Assembly: GCA_018350325.1 (NCBI GenBank)
Contig: JAEVLN010000007.1
Location: forward strand, 4,287,607-4,351,606
From: Globodera rostochiensis
Lineage: Eukaryota > Nematoda > Chromadorea > Rhabditida > Heteroderidae
Direction of reading: 5' to 3'
Length of the DNA stretch: 64,000 nt
Position 1 is the first letter of the stretch. Each line of letters starts with the position of its first letter. Below the pieces are notes generated by a model. That model saw only the letters and a program-made list of their open reading frames with translations. It made no database searches and was not told the origin of the DNA. Shown in pieces: positions 55,601 to 64,000 of this stretch. The position numbers and the translations under genes were made by a program.

Positions 55601-58600
55601 TGTATTTTAAAATTCTTTTACTGGCTAACAATTTGAAGGCATTGTCGCATATAGACAGGCGCCTTTTGGATTGCCAATGGCGTTCAACCCATCAGAAGAT
55701 AGAGAGCATTGAGCCCTTTCCAAAAAATATAATCTCATTGCAATTGAAGCTTATTCGGCTGAGATATAGGCAAATAAACAATGTTGATATAAATTTGTTG
55801 ACAAATTGGCAGCATCTTATTTAAAGAACACAAATATATAAGCGCCTATTAGTAAATTGAAACATGGACGTCTCTTTTTAGAATGTGTGATCTCTGCACT
55901 GTAATGCACTCAAATCAGTTTGTAATTCAGTTTACAGAAGAGCTATGATTTCAAATTGTACACCATGATATAGTCGATTTTGTGCTCTATTTAATATATA
56001 ATAACTACGTAAATTTATATACGCTCAAGTGAGTTATATTCTTTTGTATTTTAAAATTCTTTTACTGGCTAACAATTTGAAGGCATTGTCGCATATAGAC
56101 AGGCGCCTTTTGGATTGCCAATGGCGTTCAACCCATCAGAAGATAGAGAGCATTGAGCCCTTTCCAAAAAATATAATCTCATTGCAATTGAAGCTTATTC
56201 GGCTGAGATATAGGCAAATAAACAATGTTGATATAAATTTGTTGACAAATTGGCAGCATCTTATTTAAAGAACACAAATATATAAGCGCCTATTAGTAAA
56301 TTGAAACATGGACGTCTCTTTTTAGAATGTGTGATCTCTGCACTGTAATGCACTCAAATCAGTTTGTAATTCAGTTTACAGAAGAGCTATGATTTCAAAT
56401 TGTACACCATGATATAGTCGATTTTGTGCTCTATTTAATATATAATAACTACGTAAATTTATATACGCTCAAGTGAGTTATATTCTTTTGTATTTTAAAA
56501 TTCTTTTACTGGCTAACAATTTGAAGGCATTGTCGCATATAGACAGGCGCCTTTTGGATTGCCAATGGCGTTCAACCCATCAGAAGATAGAGAGCATTGA
56601 GCCCTTTCCAAAAAATATAATCTCATTGCAATTGAAGCTTATTCGGCTGAGATATAGGCAAATAAACAATGTTGATATAAATTTGTTGACAAATTGGCAG
56701 CATCTTATTTAAAGAACACAAATATATAAGCGCCTATTAGTAAATTGAAACATGGACGTCTCTTTTTAGAATGTGTGATCTCTGCACTGTAATGCACTCA
56801 AATCAGTTTGTAATTCAGTTTACAGAAGAGCTATGATTTCAAATTGTACACCATGATATAGTCGATTTTGTGCTCTATTTAATATATAATAACTACGTAA
56901 ATTTATATACGCTCAAGTGAGTTATATTCTTTTGTATTTTAAAATTCTTTTACTGGCTAACAATTTGAAGGCATTGTCGCATATAGACAGGCGCCTTTTG
57001 GATTGCCAATGGCGTTCAACCCATCAGAAGATAGAGAGCATTGAGCCCTTTCCAAAAAATATAATCTCATTGCAATTGAAGCTTATTCGGCTGAGATATA
57101 GGCAAATAAACAATGTTGATATAAATTTGTTGACAAATTGGCAGCATCTTATTTAAAGAACACAAATATATAAGCGCCTATTAGTAAATTGAAACATGGA
57201 CGTCTCTTTTTAGAATGTGTGATCTCTGCACTGTAATGCACTCAAATCAGTTTGTAATTCAGTTTACAGAAGAGCTATGATTTCAAATTGTACACCATGA
57301 TATAGTCGATTTTGTGCTCTATTTAATATATAATAACTACGTAAATTTATATACGCTCAAGTGAGTTATATTCTTTTGTATTTTAAAATTCTTTTACTGG
57401 CTAACAATTTGAAGGCATTGTCGCATATAGACAGGCGCCTTTTGGATTGCCAATGGCGTTCAACCCATCAGAAGATAGAGAGCATTGAGCCCTTTCCAAA
57501 AAATATAATCTCATTGCAATTGAAGCTTATTCGGCTGAGATATAGGCAAATAAACAATGTTGATATAAATTTGTTGACAAATTGGCAGCATCTTATTTAA
57601 AGAACACAAATATATAAGCGCCTATTAGTAAATTGAAACATGGACGTCTCTTTTTAGAATGTGTGATCTCTGCACTGTAATGCACTCAAATCAGTTTGTA
57701 ATTCAGTTTACAGAAGAGCTATGATTTCAAATTGTACACCATGATATAGTCGATTTTGTGCTCTATTTAATATATAATAACTACGTAAATTTATATACGC
57801 TCAAGTGAGTTATATTCTTTTGTATTTTAAAATTCTTTTACTGGCTAACAATTTGAAGGCATTGTCGCATATAGACAGGCGCCTTTTGGATTGCCAATGG
57901 CGTTCAACCCATCAGAAGATAGAGAGCATTGAGCCCTTTCCAAAAAATATAATCTCATTGCAATTGAAGCTTATTCGGCTGAGATATAGGCAAATAAACA
58001 ATGTTGATATAAATTTGTTGACAAATTGGCAGCATCTTATTTAAAGAACACAAATATATAAGCGCCTATTAGTAAATTGAAACATGGACGTCTCTTTTTA
58101 GAATGTGTGATCTCTGCACTGTAATGCACTCAAATCAGTTTGTAATTCAGTTTACAGAAGAGCTATGATTTCAAATTGTACACCATGATATAGTCGATTT
58201 TGTGCTCTATTTAATATATAATAACTACGTAAATTTATATACGCTCAAGTGAGTTATATTCTTTTGTATTTTAAAATTCTTTTACTGGCTAACAATTTGA
58301 AGGCATTGTCGCATATAGACAGGCGCCTTTTGGATTGCCAATGGCGTTCAACCCATCAGAAGATAGAGAGCATTGAGCCCTTTCCAAAAAATATAATCTC
58401 ATTGCAATTGAAGCTTATTCGGCTGAGATATAGGCAAATAAACAATGTTGATATAAATTTGTTGACAAATTGGCAGCATCTTATTTAAAGAACACAAATA
58501 TATAAGCGCCTATTAGTAAATTGAAACATGGACGTCTCTTTTTAGAATGTGTGATCTCTGCACTGTAATGCACTCAAATCAGTTTGTAATTCAGTTTACA

Positions 58601-61600
58601 GAAGAGCTATGATTTCAAATTGTACACCATGATATAGTCGATTTTGTGCTCTATTTAATATATAATAACTACGTAAATTTATATACGCTCAAGTGAGTTA
58701 TATTCTTTTGTATTTTAAAATTCTTTTACTGGCTAACAATTTGAAGGCATTGTCGCATATAGACAGGCGCCTTTTGGATTGCCAATGGCGTTCAACCCAT
58801 CAGAAGATAGAGAGCATTGAGCCCTTTCCAAAAAATATAATCTCATTGCAATTGAAGCTTATTCGGCTGAGATATAGGCAAATAAACAATGTTGATATAA
58901 ATTTGTTGACAAATTGGCAGCATCTTATTTAAAGAACACAAATATATAAGCGCCTATTAGTAAATTGAAACATGGACGTCTCTTTTTAGAATGTGTGATC
59001 TCTGCACTGTAATGCACTCAAATCAGTTTGTAATTCAGTTTACAGAAGAGCTATGATTTCAAATTGTACACCATGATATAGTCGATTTTGTGCTCTATTT
59101 AATATATAATAACTACGTAAATTTATATACGCTCAAGTGAGTTATATTCTTTTGTATTTTAAAATTCTTTTACTGGCTAACAATTTGAAGGCATTGTCGC
59201 ATATAGACAGGCGCCTTTTGGATTGCCAATGGCGTTCAACCCATCAGAAGATAGAGAGCATTGAGCCCTTTCCAAAAAATATAATCTCATTGCAATTGAA
59301 GCTTATTCGGCTGAGATATAGGCAAATAAACAATGTTGATATAAATTTGTTGACAAATTGGCAGCATCTTATTTAAAGAACACAAATATATAAGCGCCTA
59401 TTAGTAAATTGAAACATGGACGTCTCTTTTTAGAATGTGTGATCTCTGCACTGTAATGCACTCAAATCAGTTTGTAATTCAGTTTACAGAAGAGCTATGA
59501 TTTCAAATTGTACACCATGATATAGTCGATTTTGTGCTCTATTTAATATATAATAACTACGTAAATTTATATACGCTCAAGTGAGTTATATTCTTTTGTA
59601 TTTTAAAATTCTTTTACTGGCTAACAATTTGAAGGCATTGTCGCATATAGACAGGCGCCTTTTGGATTGCCAATGGCGTTCAACCCATCAGAAGATAGAG
59701 AGCATTGAGCCCTTTCCAAAAAATATAATCTCATTGCAATTGAAGCTTATTCGGCTGAGATATAGGCAAATAAACAATGTTGATATAAATTTGTTGACAA
59801 ATTGGCAGCATCTTATTTAAAGAACACAAATATATAAGCGCCTATTAGTAAATTGAAACATGGACGTCTCTTTTTAGAATGTGTGATCTCTGCACTGTAA
59901 TGCACTCAAATCAGTTTGTAATTCAGTTTACAGAAGAGCTATGATTTCAAATTGTACACCATGATATAGTCGATTTTGTGCTCTATTTAATATATAATAA
60001 CTACGTAAATTTATATACGCTCAAGTGAGTTATATTCTTTTGTATTTTAAAATTCTTTTACTGGCTAACAATTTGAAGGCATTGTCGCATATAGACAGGC
60101 GCCTTTTGGATTGCCAATGGCGTTCAACCCATCAGAAGATAGAGAGCATTGAGCCCTTTCCAAAAAATATAATCTCATTGCAATTGAAGCTTATTCGGCT
60201 GAGATATAGGCAAATAAACAATGTTGATATAAATTTGTTGACAAATTGGCAGCATCTTATTTAAAGAACACAAATATATAAGCGCCTATTAGTAAATTGA
60301 AACATGGACGTCTCTTTTTAGAATGTGTGATCTCTGCACTGTAATGCACTCAAATCAGTTTGTAATTCAGTTTACAGAAGAGCTATGATTTCAAATTGTA
60401 CACCATGATATAGTCGATTTTGTGCTCTATTTAATATATAATAACTACGTAAATTTATATACGCTCAAGTGAGTTATATTCTTTTGTATTTTAAAATTCT
60501 TTTACTGGCTAACAATTTGAAGGCATTGTCGCATATAGACAGGCGCCTTTTGGATTGCCAATGGCGTTCAACCCATCAGAAGATAGAGAGCATTGAGCCC
60601 TTTCCAAAAAATATAATCTCATTGCAATTGAAGCTTATTCGGCTGAGATATAGGCAAATAAACAATGTTGATATAAATTTGTTGACAAATTGGCAGCATC
60701 TTATTTAAAGAACACAAATATATAAGCGCCTATTAGTAAATTGAAACATGGACGTCTCTTTTTAGAATGTGTGATCTCTGCACTGTAATGCACTCAAATC
60801 AGTTTGTAATTCAGTTTACAGAAGAGCTATGATTTCAAATTGTACACCATGATATAGTCGATTTTGTGCTCTATTTAATATATAATAACTACGTAAATTT
60901 ATATACGCTCAAGTGAGTTATATTCTTTTGTATTTTAAAATTCTTTTACTGGCTAACAATTTGAAGGCATTGTCGCATATAGACAGGCGCCTTTTGGATT
61001 GCCAATGGCGTTCAACCCATCAGAAGATAGAGAGCATTGAGCCCTTTCCAAAAAATATAATCTCATTGCAATTGAAGCTTATTCGGCTGAGATATAGGCA
61101 AATAAACAATGTTGATATAAATTTGTTGACAAATTGGCAGCATCTTATTTAAAGAACACAAATATATAAGCGCCTATTAGTAAATTGAAACATGGACGTC
61201 TCTTTTTAGAATGTGTGATCTCTGCACTGTAATGCACTCAAATCAGTTTGTAATTCAGTTTACAGAAGAGCTATGATTTCAAATTGTACACCATGATATA
61301 GTCGATTTTGTGCTCTATTTAATATATAATAACTACGTAAATTTATATACGCTCAAGTGAGTTATATTCTTTTGTATTTTAAAATTCTTTTACTGGCTAA
61401 CAATTTGAAGGCATTGTCGCATATAGACAGGCGCCTTTTGGATTGCCAATGGCGTTCAACCCATCAGAAGATAGAGAGCATTGAGCCCTTTCCAAAAAAT
61501 ATAATCTCATTGCAATTGAAGCTTATTCGGCTGAGATATAGGCAAATAAACAATGTTGATATAAATTTGTTGACAAATTGGCAGCATCTTATTTAAAGAA

Positions 61601-63530
61601 CACAAATATATAAGCGCCTATTAGTAAATTGAAACATGGACGTCTCTTTTTAGAATGTGTGATCTCTGCACTGTAATGCACTCAAATCAGTTTGTAATTC
61701 AGTTTACAGAAGAGCTATGATTTCAAATTGTACACCATGATATAGTCGATTTTGTGCTCTATTTAATATATAATAACTACGTAAATTTATATACGCTCAA
61801 GTGAGTTATATTCTTTTGTATTTTAAAATTCTTTTACTGGCTAACAATTTGAAGGCATTGTCGCATATAGACAGGCGCCTTTTGGATTGCCAATGGCGTT
61901 CAACCCATCAGAAGATAGAGAGCATTGAGCCCTTTCCAAAAAATATAATCTCATTGCAATTGAAGCTTATTCGGCTGAGATATAGGCAAATAAACAATGT
62001 TGATATAAATTTGTTGACAAATTGGCAGCATCTTATTTAAAGAACACAAATATATAAGCGCCTATTAGTAAATTGAAACATGGACGTCTCTTTTTAGAAT
62101 GTGTGATCTCTGCACTGTAATGCACTCAAATCAGTTTGTAATTCAGTTTACAGAAGAGCTATGATTTCAAATTGTACACCATGATATAGTCGATTTTGTG
62201 CTCTATTTAATATATAATAACTACGTAAATTTATATACGCTCAAGTGAGTTATATTCTTTTGTATTTTAAAATTCTTTTACTGGCTAACAATTTGAAGGC
62301 ATTGTCGCATATAGACAGGCGCCTTTTGGATTGCCAATGGCGTTCAACCCATCAGAAGATAGAGAGCATTGAGCCCTTTCCAAAAAATATAATCTCATTG
62401 CAATTGAAGCTTATTCGGCTGAGATATAGGCAAATAAACAATGTTGATATAAATTTGTTGACAAATTGGCAGCATCTTATTTAAAGAACACAAATATATA
62501 AGCGCCTATTAGTAAATTGAAACATGGACGTCTCTTTTTAGAATGTGTGATCTCTGCACTGTAATGCACTCAAATCAGTTTGTAATTCAGTTTACAGAAG
62601 AGCTATGATTTCAAATTGTACACCATGATATAGTCGATTTTGTGCTCTATTTAATATATAATAACTACGTAAATTTATATACGCTCAAGTGAGTTATATT
62701 CTTTTGTATTTTAAAATTCTTTTACTGGCTAACAATTTGAAGGCATTGTCGCATATAGACAGGCGCCTTTTGGATTGCCAATGGCGTTCAACCCATCAGA
62801 AGATAGAGAGCATTGAGCCCTTTCCAAAAAATATAATCTCATTGCAATTGAAGCTTATTCGGCTGAGATATAGGCAAATAAACAATGTTGATATAAATTT
62901 GTTGACAAATTGGCAGCATCTTATTTAAAGAACACAAATATATAAGCGCCTATTAGTAAATTGAAACATGGACGTCTCTTTTTAGAATGTGTGATCTCTG
63001 CACTGTAATGCACTCAAATCAGTTTGTAATTCAGTTTACAGAAGAGCTATGATTTCAAATTGTACACCATGATATAGTCGATTTTGTGCTCTATTTAATA
63101 TATAATAACTACGTAAATTTATATACGCTCAAGTGAGTTATATTCTTTTGTATTTTAAAATTCTTTTACTGGCTAACAATTTGAAGGCATTGTCGCATAT
63201 AGACAGGCGCCTTTTGGATTGCCAATGGCGTTCAACCCATCAGAAGATAGAGAGCATTGAGCCCTTTCCAAAAAATATAATCTCATTGCAATTGAAGCTT
63301 ATTCGGCTGAGATATAGGCAAATAAACAATGTTGATATAAATTTGTTGACAAATTGGCAGCATCTTATTTAAAGAACACAAATATATAAGCGCCTATTAG
63401 TAAATTGAAACATGGACGTCTCTTTTTAGAATGTGTGATCTCTGCACTGTAATGCACTCAAATCAGTTTGTAATTCAGTTTACAGAAGAGCTATGATTTC
63501 AAATTGTACTCCATGATATAGTCGATTGTG
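46668..63530 (+). repeat. 444-bp satellite, right array
   Basis: About 38 tandem monomers of exactly 444 bp. From about 47,550 to 63,500 I see no differences between monomers in the places compared. The first monomer carries the variants TTTTTCACC and AACTAGGTAA, also found together in one left-array monomer (31,735-31,790). Every monomer keeps a 79-codon open frame (GTG first, no ATG), simply because the monomers are identical. No other gene is present. Confidence 0.95.
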
Positions 63531-64000
63531 CTCTATTTAATATATAATAACTACGTAAATTTATATACGCTCAAGTGAGTTATATCTTTTGTGTTTAAAC
63601 ATTTACGGTAACAATTGAAGGCATTGTGCATATTAGACAGGGCAATTTTGATCACCAATGCGCGCCGTAAGTGGGTCCACAGAATCATAGGAGGGCTGCA
63701 CCCCTTGGCCAAAACAAATAACTCTCATGGCAATCTGAGTTTTGGTGGCGAATGGCTAAACAATGTAATAAATTTGGGACAAATTGCACGCACTTTTAAC
63801 GCCACAAATATGAAGGCATTATTAAATTGAAACAGCACGTCTGGGAAGGCATCTGGGACATGCCGTGAATGCACAAATCGTGTTCGTACACACGGCCTTC
63901 TTCAATACCTGACGCTAGACACCTTCGCATCGTTAATATTCTCTGGGTAATTTAATACGCCCGGAGTTATTTTTTTATTTAAAACACCAAAATTTAAAGT
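63531..64000 (+). repeat. Strongly diverged 444-bp monomer at the array edge
   Basis: Sequence first drifts (small changes from about 63,508), then from about 63,585 is only patchily alignable to the monomer (shared GGCATTG, TAGACAGG, AACAATGT, ACAAATTG, AATTGAAACA). In the same reading frame as the satellite ORF it has an open stretch of 71 codons (63,615-63,830, first codon TTG) with similar positions conserved (LDR, a P-x-x-K, LNNVINL). It could be an old edge monomer or the gene from which the satellite arose. Confidence 0.6.

Noticed and set aside
46705..63372. About 38 copies of a 79-codon frame as a multigene array
   Set aside because: They start with GTG, lie in a perfectly tandem 444-bp satellite and stay open only because monomers are identical. 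No evidence of expression signals.

Overview
The window is AT-rich eukaryotic DNA, not bacterial. The real genes are split by many very short GT-AG introns (about 28-60 bp), there are TATA boxes but no ribosome-binding sites, and most of the sequence is repeats. Short introns, a FLYWCH zinc finger, OTU/RING proteins and long homogeneous satellites suggest a nematode or similar small invertebrate. The species is not proven by what I can see.

Layout. (1) Positions 1-27,025 are a mosaic of one noncoding repeat family (here 'family A', about 1.6 kb per unit). Units lie head-to-tail on the + strand at 276-8,685, inverted at about 9,990-13,768, and + again at 13,769-14,281, 16,885-17,996 and 23,686-27,025. 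A 2.34-kb inverted repeat (8,686-11,027 and 17,017-19,352), each arm holding the same 517-bp hAT-type MITE, brackets a spliced gene for an OTU-protease/RING-finger protein (14,318-16,441). The 3' flank of a second copy of that gene opens the window (1-275). A G-tract with three hairpins (19,997-20,185) and a composite minisatellite (20,280-23,685) follow. (2) 27,026-30,557 is a 133-bp satellite. (3) 30,557-32,219 and 46,668-63,530 are one 444-bp satellite, with almost identical monomers. (4) A 14.4-kb Polinton/Maverick-like virus-derived element (32,220-46,667) is inserted in the 444-bp satellite. The satellite resumes after it with an overlap of 5 bp, which looks like a target-site duplication.

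The element is the most interesting part. Nearly all its genes are on the minus strand. They include a 6-exon, apparently intact protein-primed family-B DNA polymerase, a separate small gene resembling the conserved region that normally precedes such polymerases, a retroviral-type (DDE, chromodomain) integrase broken by one frameshift, a 3-exon RPA-like OB-fold/zinc-ribbon protein, two tiny single-span membrane proteins sharing an upstream motif, an 11-exon proline-rich protein made of duplicated phase-0 microexons, a FLYWCH zinc-finger protein, a Q-rich protein, an internally duplicated helical protein, and two small proteins with possible ubiquitin-ligase-adaptor motifs (BC-box-like and F-box-like). 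A chromodomain fragment lies at the far left end on the + strand. I find no major capsid protein, packaging ATPase, maturation protease or terminal inverted repeats. It therefore looks like a derived or partial Polinton that kept replication, lost or replaced the usual virion module, and took up host-like genes.

Replication genes (polymerase, its N-terminal partner, OB-fold protein) and the integrase form a plausible replication/integration set. The other small genes are unassigned. Exon structures were derived by hand from splice signals and frame continuity: where stated, all exons join in frame to one stop.
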